A program made the translations under genes and the position numbers. DNA of 64,000 nt from Falciphora oryzae (taxonomy: Eukaryota > Ascomycota > Sordariomycetes > Magnaporthales > Magnaporthaceae): positions 56,010-120,009 of the forward strand of contig JNVV01000066.1 of the NCBI GenBank assembly GCA_000733355.1. The letters run 5' to 3'. The notes beneath the pieces are model-generated. The model saw nothing but the letters and a program-made list of their open reading frames with translations. It did no database searches and was not told the origin of the DNA. Of the stretch, positions 10,489 to 22,800 are shown in pieces. Every line of letters starts with the position of its first letter. The first letter of the stretch is position 1.

Positions 10489-11988
10489 TCAGAAAGCATC
10501 CGTGACGTAGACATAGGCCGCCAAACTTGTTCGAGGCCTGATCGGCCTTGTAGTGGCCGCTCCTTTGTAACACCTGCTGTGCTCTCGCCACCGAGGCTTC
10601 ATAAACCTCCAGTCTGACCGTGAATAGTTCACGCAGCCAGGCGAGTTGCACCATGTGATATTCCGGAAGGCGGAGTCCTTGGTGATCTCGCCGTACGAGT
10701 CCGGGTCGAGGGCGGCGCACCACTCGTACATCCAGGTGTCGAAGTTCCGAGAAATACGAACCTTCGACCCCCAGTTGACCATAATGCATGTGACACCGCC
10801 GTTTGAGCCACGTGGACACTGGCCAAGTAGCACGTATCTAGTCAAAACTTCCTCCGAACTAGATGCCGAAGACCAGGATCTGTGAAGTTCGGCAAAGAGC
10901 TGTGTCTCTGGCCCTGAGCCGGGTGCCGGGCAACTGCTCCGCCGCCACCACGCCGGGACACCTTCGGTTGGAAGAAGGTTTGAGCCCTCGTACTCGACGC
11001 ACCCGCACTTTCGGGGGTCGATGCAACGCAGCTCGGGGAGGTCGCCGGGTGTTCTGGGAGGTACAATGTGCCTCCCCACGTCCTGGCGCATTTCCGCGAA
11101 CCGATCTCGGAGATGCTGCGCCGTCGGCTTCTGGTCCGACGGTACTCGTATGTTTGTGTACCAGTTCCAGTTCAGGTCTCTTTCGCCATTGTCATGTGCT
11201 GTTTCTACCAACACGGGTTTGGAGCCGCAACACGTGGTTTCGTGGCTTGGATGGCTGCACGACGCTAGAACCTTGTCAACACCGGCATCTCCAGATAACG
11301 GCCGCGGCGGCGCCAGTCGTCCGATACTGGGACCAAGCTCCTCGAGGCCAACAGTCTTGTGCTCGCAGATCCGCAGCCGACCCTCGTGCGCGATGCACAT
11401 CCTCTTCTCGGCCCTGTCGGCATTAATAACTCTGCGCTGCGCCGGGGAGAAGAGCCAGGCCTGGTGCTCCAGACCGCACCAGTCGCAGTAGAGATAGGTG
11501 TTGAATGCGGCGGCGCACCTCTCCTCGAAGTCGGGCTGGGCGGCCGCTGAGACGCAATCGCTGCAGAGATTCGGCAGCCTCTTGTAGATGCTCGCCAGAG
11601 ACTCGTCTCGTCCCGGTGCTGGCCGCACTGGCCTCGTCAGCTGCCCTCCGAAGTTGAAGAAGAGGCCCGAGGTGTGGCGCAGACGCGAGCGGGCTTCGAT
11701 GTCCAGGAACTGGACGATGCGGCTGAGGATGGCTGGTGGGAGACGGTACATGGGGCTGCGTGCCTTGTTGTGGAGGAGGGCTGCCACGAGGGGATCCAGC
11801 CTGGCGATGGTGGAGGTACTGGGTGCTCCAGCTGCTTCTCCGCTGGTGGACTGGTGTCTGTCCCGCTGTGGATCGCGCGTTCTTACTGCCTCTTCATACG
11901 TCGGCGGGACTTCGGGTTCTGCTGCATTAGGTGGTGCCCTTGGAAGTTCCCGCCCACAGTGGGACGATATGCTGTGTTCGTTGCCCAT
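10489..11988 (-). CDS. F-box domain protein with a PPxY motif
   Basis: Single uninterrupted frame of 499 residues starting MGNEHSISSHC. Near the N-terminus is PPTYEEAV, a PPxY motif of the kind that binds WW domains of HECT ubiquitin ligases. Around residues 80-105 is an F-box (YRLPPAILSRIVQFLDIEAR), the Skp1-binding helix set of SCF ubiquitin ligases. The remainder contains several Cys/Trp pairs (NLCSDCVS, YCDWCGLEHQAW, PRKCGCVEYEG) and has no recognised repeat domain, as in many lineage-specific fungal F-box proteins. MGN at the start would also suit N-myristoylation. It is probably a substrate adaptor; its target is unknown. No lesions seen. Confidence 0.82.
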   Translation of the reverse strand: MGNEHSISSHCGRELPRAPPNAAEPEVPPTYEEAVRTRDPQRDRHQSTSGEAAGAPSTSTIARLDPLVAALLHNKARSPMYRLPPAILSRIVQFLDIEARSRLRHTSGLFFNFGGQLTRPVRPAPGRDESLASIYKRLPNLCSDCVSAAAQPDFEERCAAAFNTYLYCDWCGLEHQAWLFSPAQRRVINADRAEKRMCIAHEGRLRICEHKTVGLEELGPSIGRLAPPRPLSGDAGVDKVLASCSHPSHETTCCGSKPVLVETAHDNGERDLNWNWYTNIRVPSDQKPTAQHLRDRFAEMRQDVGRHIVPPRTPGDLPELRCIDPRKCGCVEYEGSNLLPTEGVPAWWRRSSCPAPGSGPETQLFAELHRSWSSASSSEEVLTRYVLLGQCPRGSNGGVTCIMVNWGSKVRISRNFDTWMYEWCAALDPDSYGEITKDSAFRNITWCNSPGCVNYSRSDWRFMKPRWREHSRCYKGAATTRPIRPRTSLAAYVYVTDAF

Positions 11989-14080
11989 TGTGCCCGGCGG
12001 TCTGAGCTAGTTATTGGAGGCAGAGAAGTTGTGGGCGTGGCAGGTTGGCTTCCAGCGGTGAGTGCTGACGAAGAGGGAAGGGGGAAGAGCGGCAGCCAGC
12101 TTAGCGTATAATGTATTCGGCCATTATGCTTTCTCCGAAAGTCACGCGAGAACAGTGGGTATGAACGAAGGCGTTTGTGGCAAAGTTAGCCGCGGAGGCT
12201 TATACAGAGCGTGAAGGTAATTCGCCGCCTTCAAAAGACTATTAGCTTGCTACGAGAAGCAGAAGGGCCTGCGTGGGCCGCTAGCTACCTATCTTTACTA
12301 CCAGTACAAGCGAGGAAAGTAATTAATATAAACACGACCATGGATGCAATGAAAAAACAGTGCGTCGAAAACGAGAATAAGTGGGTGCTGCTATGGAGTT
12401 GGAGTGCGATATCTGCATTTGTCGCGTACAAGGCCCCTCGATGGCTCGAACGCACAAGTATTCGTCGGTGCCCATGCGCTGCGCACATGACGCCGGCCAT
12501 CGGAAATGCTCGAGGAATAGTGAGAGAGGCCACAGGCCGCCGTGGATGTCGTAGTGGTTGGCTACAAACTCAAAAGCGGTGTCAGGCGGAGCTTGGTAGA
12601 TGGAAACTTCTGTGGCGTCAGGGGCATCCGCGCGCGATGGAGTTCTGGCACCCAGCGTCCTGCAGGCTTCGGATACAGCTAGATCCAATCCCGCCCCTGC
12701 GAAGAGCGACCACGGGTGTGTCCCAGGTGTGTCACCGCGATCGACGGAAGAGAGTTAGCAAAATGACAGTGCTAAATGGACTAATCACANNNNNNNNNNN
12801 NNNNNNNNNNNNNNNNNNNNNNNNNNNNNNNNNNNNNNNNNNNNNNNNNNNNNNNNNNNNNNNNNNNNNNNNNNNNNNNNNNNNNNNNNNNNNNNNNNNN
12901 NNNNNNNNNNNNNNNNNNNNNNNNNNNNNNNNNNNNNNNCATACCCTTGGTCTGGAATGGATGTGGCTGGTGTGTGTAAGGTCGAAGAGGCCATGTGTGG
13001 CCTCGTAGGCGCCCCATTCAATCTGAGCTTGGTCTGGGACATGCAGTGGCACTGGTAGTGGCCTCGCCGAGACTCTAAGGCAATGTGCAGTGACAACAGG
13101 CACACGAGCGCCATGCACCATCGTCGGATGCTGGTGGGCGCAGTCTGGAGGCCGAGGGCGAATCCGAAGACATCTCTCTCTTCAGTTTGATGGAGCCCCT
13201 GAGCTGGTCTGGCAAATGGTCAGCCTGCGTATCAACGCCGGACGCCAACGACCTGCCAATATCGAAAGAAGCCACAGGGGATGCAGGGTACAGATGGAAC
13301 GTGGTTAAACATACCTCGGTTTGGCGTGGATGTGCGTCATTAACGCAGCCGTGTGACTAGGTCTGCGAGCGAGGAGGCAGTTGTGCGATTGGGTCGACGC
13401 CAGCGACGCTGGGATCGGGAGGGCCACCAGAGCAACGAAGACAGCCTAGTGAAGGCAGAGGCAAAAGTTATCCGTGGGAAAAGAGTAGCTGATGGTTCGC
13501 AGAAAAAGAAATGCGAGAAGACGAATTGCGCAGCGAAGAATCGGGCGTACTGCCGACCACGACCAAACATGAACAGCACACAACACACGTACCTCGAGGA
13601 GCTGGTAATGGAGATGGGCTCCCAGTTCCGAGATGCTGGACCGCGCTTGCACACACACTTGCTGGTGGAGTCGGCCGGTTCGAGTTCGTTTGGCTGAGTT
13701 GTCCGATCGAGCCGTGTTGCTGTCCTGGCCGAGGAGTCGAGCCCGAGTGGGAGTCCCAGCGATTGGATGGGAGGCCGCGACAGTTGAGATGTTATGCTGG
13801 TGCGTTTCTGCGTTAGCCCTAGCCACCTTAACGGCAGCCAGGTTTCCAGATGGCCCCACGAGGAGGTGCAGAATCCGGCTTCGCCATCCGTTCCCCTCCC
13901 CAAGGGAACCCCCCTAACGTTGGCGGGTAAAAATGATGTAAATCAAAAATAAAAAAAAACACAGACCAAAACACAGACGACGGCGAGCTCGAAAAACGAA
14001 AAAAAAGACGAAAAAAGAAAGTGGCCGAAGCCCTCAATGCAGGTCATACCTGCCAACACCACAACACTCTACCTCGCTCC
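11989..14080. other. Unassigned region with an assembly gap
   Basis: I find no gene I can support. Short open segments exist on both strands; one on the minus strand (about 12740-12330) reads somewhat protein-like but matches no family I know. A-rich runs occur at 13950-14025. The promoter of the F-box gene should lie just right of 11988. Confidence 0.4.
12790..12939. other. Assembly gap (150 N)
   Basis: Run of 150 unknown bases. Any translation through it is meaningless. Confidence 0.99.
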
Positions 14081-14671
14081 TTAGTCGGAGCCACCACTCT
14101 CCTCGCGGAGGAGCACCCTGTGCCGGGCAGTGTTCAGGGGGCCCGGCTCGGCCGAGGTTCTGGTCAGGGCTGCAGCGGCGGCGGGCTGCGGCGGCGACGA
14201 CGGCTGGGCTGGGCTGGGCTGGGCTGGGCCGGCGGCGGGCAGCAGTCCCGTCTCCAAGTCGATGTGGATGGCTATATCGGGCTGGTGGGCACGGCGAAAC
14301 TTGATCAAAAGCTCGAAGGTCGGCTCCAAGATCCACCTGGCGTCTTCCCGGAAGCCGACGAGGACGACGCGGATAAAGTCGACGACGAGGGTCCAGTGAC
14401 AGAAGACGAAGAAGAGGCGGAAGGGGGCCAGGAAGAGCAAACCCAGGATGGTCGAAACCCAGACGCGGCACCAAGCGGACGGGGTCCTGGGCGCCTGGCC
14501 CCCCCAGGGCTCCGGCACCACCTCGCGCCACCAGGCCGCCACCTGGCGCCACCAGGCCACCATCTTGTCGCCAAGACCGGCGTCTTTGAGGGCCCGGGCG
14601 TAGGGCGACACGAGGAGGAAGGCCAAAACGACCACCAGAAAACTGCCAAAGGCAGGCCAGTTCTCGAACAT
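14081..14671 (-). CDS. Small two-to-three-helix membrane protein, unknown
   Basis: The frame stays open upstream, but the best start is the ATG at 14671 (MFENWPAFGSF), because the preceding codons run through a (TG)n microsatellite that would encode a His-Thr run. This gives 196 residues. Hydrophobic segments are FLVVVLAFLLVSPYA near residues 10-25 and STILGLLFLAPFRLFFVFC plus LVVDFIRVVLVGF in the middle. A Pro/Ala/Gln-rich tail follows, partly encoded by GGGCT repeats. Two Trp-rich amphipathic turns (VAWWRQVAAWWREVV) separate the first two helices. I do not recognise the family. Confidence 0.55.
   Translation of the reverse strand: MFENWPAFGSFLVVVLAFLLVSPYARALKDAGLGDKMVAWWRQVAAWWREVVPEPWGGQAPRTPSAWCRVWVSTILGLLFLAPFRLFFVFCHWTLVVDFIRVVLVGFREDARWILEPTFELLIKFRRAHQPDIAIHIDLETGLLPAAGPAQPSPAQPSSPPQPAAAAALTRTSAEPGPLNTARHRVLLREESGGSD
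14201..14230. repeat. (GGGCT)n minisatellite within coding sequence
   Basis: About five tandem GGGCT units, encoding a Pro/Ala/Gln/Ser stretch on the minus strand in the tail of the membrane protein. Length variation here would alter the tail or the frame. Confidence 0.8.
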
Positions 14672-14689
14672 CTTGTCCGAGGCGGGGAG

Positions 14690-14704
14690 GCGTGTGTGTG
14701 TGTA

Positions 14705-14746
<42 letters not shown>

Positions 14747-14750
14747 TGCG
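14690..14750. repeat. (TG)n microsatellite
   Basis: About 60 bp of TG dinucleotides with a few TATG interruptions, directly upstream of the preferred start codon of the membrane protein gene at 14671, probably in its 5' leader. Confidence 0.9.
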
Positions 14751-14887
14751 ATCTGGTCAAGTTTGTAGTTAGCAGTACACCCAATGATCACTTTGCGCCA
14801 AAGTCGGAAGAAGAAAAGTTCACGAAAGTCTTGGAGATTTGCTGGTAGTTTTGGTGCTGCGGGCCAGAGATTGTTCGTGCCTTCCAT

Positions 14888-17800
14888 CGCCGAATATGCA
14901 GTACTTTCCTCTTTTGTTCACGATCCGTAGGGAACACACCATGCCACCTTCCTTCCCATCGCCACCTTTCCTTCCACATTTGGCCGGCTTCACAGTGAGA
15001 TGGGCCGGCTACTGTAGACCTTACGGCCGTCCAGGGGCCGATCCACAGGTCCGCCCTTTCCCACCGGCCTGGAGCGCCATCGCAACCACACCAAACACGG
15101 CAAGCGGTACCCCGAGATGCAGGAGCGGCGTTTGATGCATCGACAAGGCGGGCCGGGCCACCTATGCAGCGCCCACGCCCTAGCATCTGAGGTCCAGGCC
15201 ACTGCTCCACACAGGGCGGGCTGCAGGAGTAGGAGGGCGGCAGGACGTGAGTTGGAATCCTGCATTTCCCAAACCCACCTCACATGCAGAAAGATGTGGA
15301 AGTTGTGATTTATTCCTTGATATTCCTCCACGCAAGCACAACCGGACCACATTCGTTGTCCTGCTTGCGGATCATCAAGCATCTGTTTGGCCGGCAGTTG
15401 AGTTTGCCGCAGTAGCAACCGGCAGCCTGGCTGAGTTGGATCTGGTCCTCGCGATGCCTTTGCGTAATTTGTCGGAATAGGCCTCTTACCCGAGCCGGCT
15501 GCTAGGGCCTCTTCTTGGGTGACGGCTGCGCGAATGGCCGCCGGTTCGGCCGTCCAAGTGCTATTACGATGCTCCACGGGCGCCATTGTTATCCTAGCTT
15601 CGGATAGCCGCGATGGGCGTTGTGGCGCGTGGAGTGATAGGAGATACGGGCCTGGTGATGGCGGCAAGTGCGGTTAGCAGGATGTCCAGCGCAAACAGGA
15701 GAGAATTGAGGAGGCTCACAGGAAATGTGATAACTTGCGGCTGATGCAGGGGTGAGGAACAGAGGGTTGCTTTGTTTTGCTTCCAGTAGAGGAGGACCAT
15801 GAGCCGTAGTGTTGCACACCCGGCAGCCCGCAATATCGCCAATGGCAGTGCCCCTAAGGCACTCGGCGAGAGTGTGATCGGTTCCGAAGCCCCCGTAGCA
15901 TCCCTCCGGCTCGGGAAGGTTTTCCGTTCGCGGCCCATACCCAAACCACGGCTGATGTTTTGCTCTCATCGGCGACAAGCCTGGCGAGGGAGAACTCGTT
16001 TGGCAGCCGCATGACGCCAGACACCCAGTGCCCCCTGGCCCGAAGTCGAGCGGCGATGCCGGAGCGGCGTCCGTGACCGAGTAGCCGGTAGCCTCGGGGT
16101 GGTTGGTCTTGTCTAGGTTGAGGGCTCGCTGACGCTGGTTAGCAGAGCGTCCAGGGCGAACAAGAGGTGTAAGGAAGCTTGTAATATATTTAAGGAAAAA
16201 GCAATGTGTTGGAGCACGGCTGGGAAGTGCTGGAACGCTATATCAGTAGCGGCTGCGATCTCCGGAGTACTTATAGTATCCGCCGCTTTGTGACGCATGG
16301 TAGATGTGACGGACTTGCGGCGGATGGATGTTCTATGCTTGACAGCAGTTTACTGGCACGTCAGCGAATGCCCCCAACGCAAACCGGAATCAGTGACTGA
16401 CCAGACGAGCAGATACAATCTTTTTTTTTCATTGTTTCCCACCGCGGCTCCAGAATGTACGGAGGCAAGAGAAAGGATGCAAAGGACACGAACAAAGGAG
16501 ATGCTCCGGCACCTGGTCGTCGCCTTTGTTTGGTCAGCCGCGGTGGTCTCGCTGGCGGTCAAGCTGGACAAAGGGAATCGTCGTTGAGCTGGAAAGGTTC
16601 GACATTCTAACCGCTTCGTCATTGGGTTCAGCGGCTCGTATCTCGTAGGGGGTGGCCGACTTGATAGGAGCTTTGGAGCCGTTGTTGCGCTGCGAGCTTG
16701 GCATTTTTGGGCTCGTCGTGCTGCCAGTCGCTGATGTTTGGTTCGGGGCGTAGATATTGTCAAGCGTCCATTGCCGCCCATATCTCGGATCCTACGAGCC
16801 CAGAGCCCGGGGAAAGGGCAGGAACGCGCGAGGTGGTCGGAGGCTGTCTTGGACGCGGCAGTCTTGGCCTGCCCACACTAGCGGTGGGCATGTTGGGCCT
16901 CTTGCCAGCAGAAAGCCGCGGAATTCGGCGATCTCAAGGGCTCAGGGGACGGCCACTGAGGCCTTCTTGGCCACGGAGGCTTGGCCAGGGGCTTTGCTGC
17001 GGAGGCTTGGTCGCGGAGGTTATTGACCTGCCACACTCGTGGCGGCGGGCATTTTCGACCGGTGCCGCGGAGGCCACCTTGGCTGTATGATACGTTTCTT
17101 GGCCGCGCACACTCGTGCCAGCAGGAAGCCCCGAGGGTGACGTGTCTTCGAAGCGCATCCAAGCTGTTCTGTTGTAAACCTGGGCGCTGGTGTCCGGTGC
17201 TCGGCAGGGAAGATGAAAGTCAAGCGGCTGCAAGCGATGCGTGGGAGCTCATTCGGTGGTGGGCGGTAGATAATTGGGTGCGTGGCGTGGTGTCAGCTGT
17301 CTTGATCCGTTTGCGGCTCGAGGCTCTCGGCTGGGGGCGGGCTGTCTCAGAGGCCCGAAGACCCCAGGTGGTTGCAGTAAATAACAATATTCTGAACTGA
17401 CCGCAGGGGCTCAATGCTGAAGCTGTGGTTTCTACTCAACTGACGTGTATCCGTGCCCGCGCCAGCGACTGTCGTTCCAGCTCTCTAGCCGACCTCGTGG
17501 TGCGGTGCTGGCACGGGTCTCCCCTGACGTCGCATCTGTTTTGGCGGCTACCATGCCTCGCCCACCAAGAGTCGGCTAGGTAACGCACCCAGCGAGACTT
17601 GCGAGACTTGCACCGACAAACCAGCTTCGTATTGGTTTCAACAGACAGGACCCATGCCGTGTGGCAGCAAACAAAATGCTTGGCTCTTGCTATGCTGCAT
17701 GGAGCTGGAGAATCTCAGCCAAGGTCACGGCAATGCCGGTGCTCCCGATCCATGAAGAGGACCTGCCGCTATCCGTGATCCTAATTGCAGGAGAAGCTGA

Positions 17801-18164
17801 TGCTGGGTCAGCGCATAAATGCCTCGAAAGAAACGAGCGAGGAAATCATCGAGATGGGCCAGGTGTACGAAGAGATGGGTGATACCCAGGGGATGCCAGG
17901 ATCGCCGCCAGGACACCAGACTGGGATTCTAGCCGCAGTGGACAGAAACATGGTCGAAACATCCGAGGAAGCCGAAGGAAAGTAAAGTCGATAAAGGAGA
18001 TGGAATGTAATGTGCCACCGTACATGGCAGTAAAACAGCAGGCTATAAAGCAAGCCCAGTGGACATGCATTTGCCCCCGTGCTGGTCCTGTGGCCAAGGC
18101 GTGAGGGACCTGCACTAATTAAGCACTGCAGCTGCAGCCGTGCCCATCCCTAAGCATAGCTAAT
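14888..18164. other. Largely unassigned region with possible decayed exons
   Basis: No complete gene is supported. Two short minus-strand segments, near 15720-15650 and 16165-16120, are related to each other in DNA (GGTTAGCAG...GTCCAG...AACA) and in translation (both read LLFALDxLLT), so they look like a small duplicated exon encoding a hydrophobic segment. On the plus strand 17791-17985 is a possible exon: it follows a CCTAAT...TGCAG branch/acceptor pair and encodes a Glu-rich helical segment ending at a stop. I do not recognise either. Confidence 0.35.
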
Positions 18165-19282
18165 TTTGCGCGGGAAAGGCCCTTACCACCAAAGCAGGTT
18201 CTCGGCCGGCCTTGTAACACTGCGATATGCGAAGATATCTTGATATTATATTATACAAATAGGACCGGTGATGCCGGTAACCTTTAGGGCAACCCGCAAT
18301 CCAGGGGAAAAGGGGGTGCCGTAGCGTTTTCCAAACGCATTTTAACCACCTTATTTCCTGCAAAGGATGACACCCATCGTACTAACGTTAGATCCCAGCT
18401 TTGGTTTAAAAGCTTCCGAAGGAGCCTCCGGCGGAGTACGGCGTCGAAAGCCCCTTGCACATCCATGGTAACGAGGGCGGCCGGTTATGCTTTTGGAAAG
18501 CCCGTTCCACCTCGTGGGTCACGCATGCCGTTAAGTCGATAGCGGCTTTTTTCGGGGTAGCCCCGGCGTGTTACGGGGCTATAAGCCCGTGTTGTAGTGC
18601 GAGGGACGCCATCCGCGAAGCCACCAGCCGCTCCAGCCCTTTCCCTAAGCACGGAAGCAAAGCTATCGGGCGGTAGGATTTCGAGTCCGTTATATCCGTT
18701 TTGTTCGGCTTTTTCAGCATAACCACCTCCGCTGTGCGGAAAGGGCCCGGGTGGTGCCCGGCCTTAAGGCAGGCTTCGAAAAGGGCCCTAACGTATTCCC
18801 CTATTGCCGGCCATGCCACTGTAAGCAGCCTAACCGTTAGGGAGTCGACGCCCGGGGCCGTGTTTGCCGTGCCAACGGTGCACTTCCGGCATTCCTCCAG
18901 GGGGACGTGGGGGTAGGGGACGTGGGAGAGGAGGGGAAAAGAAGGGAAAGGGGCACCTGTGCCGGTGCTGCCGTCGTTAATACCTTTTTGGCCCTGTTTG
19001 GGCCCTATTAGGTATTGCGAATTCCGCAACGGGGACGGTATAATCGGACGCGCTGGCGCGCGGGGGGGCCGGTGCGGCAGCGACGCGTTCCTCCGAGCCG
19101 GTAGGCCGGCAAAGAAAGTGCGCGCTACCCCGTCAGCCGAAAGGGGGGCTGTTGGCAACGGCATGTTGCCGTCGCCAGCGCCGTTGGCGGGCGTGGTTGT
19201 TGGTGTTGGGTCGCTGATTGGCAGGCGTTAAGGAAATGTAAGCAGTTTGGCAGTGTGCACTAACAGCGCAATGCTAAGATTC
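18165..19282 (-). mobile_element. LINE (Tad-like) reverse transcriptase fragment
   Basis: Reading leftwards, the translation gives APGVDSLTVRLL, then SYRPIALLPCLGKGLERLVA, then TMDVQGAFDAVLRRRLL and DCGLP followed by a degraded GSPASPVLF-like box. These are the early fingers and palm motifs of a non-LTR reverse transcriptase. Before the catalytic FADD box the sequence breaks off at about 18165. Stops at the expected CAA/CAG positions (TAA after DCGLP) fit RIP. The 5' part (about 18930-19282) recurs twice, inverted, at 49.5-50.3 kb. No poly-A tail or target duplication could be defined, so this is a truncated relic. Confidence 0.8.
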
Positions 19283-19645
19283 AATGAATTCGAGGAAGGT
19301 GGATTGGGGTGCTGAGGAGCGGCTGCAGGACGCCATTGTCGCCGCTCGGCCAGGGAAGGAAAGGCGCGAGGAGATGGTCCGCAGACACGGTGTGTGAGGT
19401 GACTCGAGACGATGCCGGGCCCGTTTTGTCCCAAGCGTTGGGCTTCGACTTGGGCTTTGCTGCCCAACGCGAAAGTTTGCTAGCGGGGGTCAAGTGTGTG
19501 TGCCTTCTTCATTGTGTGTGGCAAGGCTACCTACGGGCTTTCCTGCTCATCAAATGTGCCTGTACAGTTTCTTGACATCGATGACCGAGACAAAGGTGGG
19601 TTGCAGTACCCGCTCTTGCTGACAGCTCGCCAGGGGCGGGGAATG
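19283..19645. other. Short unassigned spacer before the copia element
   Basis: Sequence between the LINE relic and the copia insertion. No gene supported. Its last bases, ACTAG at 19646-19650, are the target duplicated by the copia insertion. Confidence 0.4.
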
Positions 19646-19650
19646 ACTAG

Positions 19651-19822
19651 TGTTGCACAGCGTAACGAGAATGAATTGATCTGATTGGATTGATTGATTG
19701 ATTTGTTTGATTGATGATGCTCTATGCCCGCTGGGACAGATGTCCCGCCAATTTTGCCTGCAGCGCGTCCTGCCCAACACGTCCGTGCACTTAACTAATC
19801 AATTCCTGCACCGCATGCAACA
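19651..19822 (-). repeat. Copia 3' LTR (left copy)
   Basis: 172 bp, TGTTGC...GCAACA, containing a (TTGA)n-like stretch. Next to its inner edge the minus strand reads GAGGGGGTG, a suitable polypurine tract. Preceded by ACTAG (target duplication). Confidence 0.93.
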
Positions 19823-19898
19823 CACCCCCTCAGGGATCGCCCTTTCGGCGGTTCCTGCCTTTAAATCCCGGTAGGGGATAAAGTCAGGCCTTCCAACG

Positions 19899-22800
19899 TC
19901 ACGTGATAGTCGTAATTGGGGGGGTAGGATCTGTATCGGCCGCCTCCATAAGGGCTTTTAGGCCGGCCTCACCTCCTAGGAGTGCGTCTTCTTTCTTTTC
20001 CAAATCGATCTCCGTTTCTTCTGCCAGCGAGATTTGCAGGGAAACGTCGACAAATCTTAACTGCTGTAGAAATCCCTCCCATTTTGCCTTGGTGAGGGGT
20101 TTGGTCAACCCATCCGCTAGTTGGGAGTCCGTTGGGACGTATTCGACGGTTACCCTACCGGCCTGTACTTTTTATCGCACCCAGCAATTGTGTATATCAA
20201 TGTGCTTAAACCGAAAGTTTAAACGGGCTTTTCCCGGCGTAAGCATTCGGATTATCGACGTGTTGTTATACAAAATCCGGGTAGTTTAGGATTTTAAGGT
20301 AGTAAGTTTCAGCTTTTTGGGTATTGAAAGGGATAGCTCCTGCAGGAGTCGGTTGATGAAAATGCCCTTTTTTGCGCTTTAAAAGACGGCCAGGAGCTCC
20401 GCTTCGCACGTAAACGTAGCCATTGTAGGCTGCTTGTTGGCTTTCCAGCCGACAATCCCTTTACAAAGCTTAACTACGTATCTTTGTAAATTAGCCCGAT
20501 CGAGTTTGTTGTTTCCGTACGAGGCGTTTATATACACCATTAGGCCCTTTTCACCACCAAACGATAGCCCGAAATTCCGGCTACTAAATAGGTAGTGCAA
20601 TACTCGGTCAGCTGCTTCGTGGTAGGCTAGAAAAAGGTTGGTGTTGAAACGGTTTAGTCGTAATACATTAAAGGCGATATCCGGCTGGGTTGTGACTGCA
20701 GCATATAGGAGCGAGCTTATTTTGCGCTAATACCTTTGTATTTCGCTCGCCGATGCCCGTATTTCCGTTGGGATTAGCTTTACGACCGTTATAAAAGTAG
20801 CCGGGGGCAGAGAAGGGGCCGCGGAATCGGCTAGCTTGGAGATTTTATCGATATAGCCGGCTTAAAAAAGGTATATCCGCCTTTTTTGCTTTTCCTTTAG
20901 GATTTGCATCCTTAGGAACTATTGTAATGGGTGGCCGCTGGTTATTTTGTATTTTTGCTTAAGACCTTAAATAGCTTACATGGCGGATTCGCGCCAATTT
21001 TGGGGAAAAACAACCAGGAGATCGTTTACGTAAACCAGGTTTATTATTTGATTTTTAACGAAAACATACGGTTCGTTTTTTAAAGTTTGGAAGCCGAATT
21101 TTTGCAACCTGCCGCTTAGGTTTTGTTGCTAAAGTAAAGGAGATTCGCGCAAGCCGTATAGCGCTTTCCTAAGGCGATAAACCTTACCGTTTTTCCGGAA
21201 TCCATTTAGCATCCTTATGTATACCGTTTTCTTAAAAGGTGCGTGGACGAAGGCGTTGGTAATATCGTATTAGAGGATTTCCTAATCGTACTTTGTTGCG
21301 AACGTTAGCATAATTTTAAAGGAACGCGCAACTAGGGTAAACGCGTAGGTTATCTTTCCCGATGCGATTTGTTATTGATTTCCCCGAACAACGAGGCGTG
21401 CTTTGCATTTTTGGAATTTCCCGTGCTTATCGAATTTGTGCACGAATATCTATATGCAATCGAACAGCTGTTGCCTATTTTTTTCCACTTTATTTACCAC
21501 GTTCCACGAGCGCATTTTATAGTAACTTTTTATATGGGCTCGTTGTGCTTTTCGGTGAAAGCGTTCCAGTGGGTAATTATTTAACTGCCACTGGTTTTTT
21601 AGCAGATTGGGGGCGTCGCGTCGGTGCAAACGGCCCCGCGATGCCCGCTTGAAATTTTTTTCGTTCGATAGTGTTTGTGGCAGCTGGTTTGGGTGCTGTA
21701 AACGCCCTGTCCGTGCTTTGCGCGCTATCGACGCTTTGATTTCTAAACGCCCGTCCATTTTGCCCGCACCCCCTAAAACCCGGCCCGTTTCGAAGGCTGC
21801 TATCCACTTTTGGGGTGCCGCTTTGGCTAAAGTTTCCCGGGTCCCTAACACCCCTTCGGGCATAATTAGGGCGGCAAACGCGCTGGGAAATTAAATTGGA
21901 GTATTATTGGGACTCGGATAAGCTTATTTGGCTTAACTGGCCAAAAGGTAATCAGTTTCTAGCGCGTTATTACAATCCCAACCCTTTTGGATATGCTTTA
22001 TAGGGGCCCACGTTTAAATATCTCGCTTCAACCCTACTTCTAATCCTAAATTTGCCCACCACATTCCGGTAGCGTTTAGCTTTATAAGCTGGTTTTCCGG
22101 CTCGGGGTTTGGACCTAAAACTAAGCTTATTTTTCCACTTGCATTTACAAATGTATTTTGAAAACGTGTAGTAATTTTTTCCGATATTAGGGCAACTTTT
22201 TGGGACGTACCTTTGGCATAGTTTTCAGGTTTTCCAAAATAGAAATTGGATTCGTCAAATAGTACGTCTTTAACGCGTATAACCTTCTTTAACCCAAGCG
22301 CTTAAACCCTGTAGATATTAACAGAATCGTATCCAACTAAAAAGCCGATTATCGCCTTCGAGTTGGTTTTATCCTTTACTTTTTTTATAAGCCTCCCCGT
22401 TGCGGTTAGGATATAAACCTTGCAACCGTAAGTACGTAAATGCGTTTGGCGCGGCTGTTTCGCGGCCGTTGCGTGTCCATTACGGTTCGCTAGATAGCTT
22501 ATAAAACGCTCGTATAGGGACTGCTAATTAAACCATTGTGCCGGCAGCTTGTTATGCAAATATATAGCTGCGGAAGCTGTTTCGGTTTAAAGGTTTCGAG
22601 GAAGGTTGGCGTGCAATAACATGGCGCGCGTTTTTTCAGCTAGCAAGCCTCCCATGCGCTTGGCGGCGCCGTTTTAAGCCTAGGTATACGGTGCGGAGGG
22701 CTTAGGCTTGATTCCGTTTTCTTTAAAGCCCTTTTCCTAAAGTTTGGTGGTAAACTCGTTATCGGAGCGGATTCGTTTGATTTTTATTCCATAGAGTGTT

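Noticed and set aside
12732..13121. Open frames crossing the N runs
   Set aside because: They exist only because unknown bases cannot contain stops.
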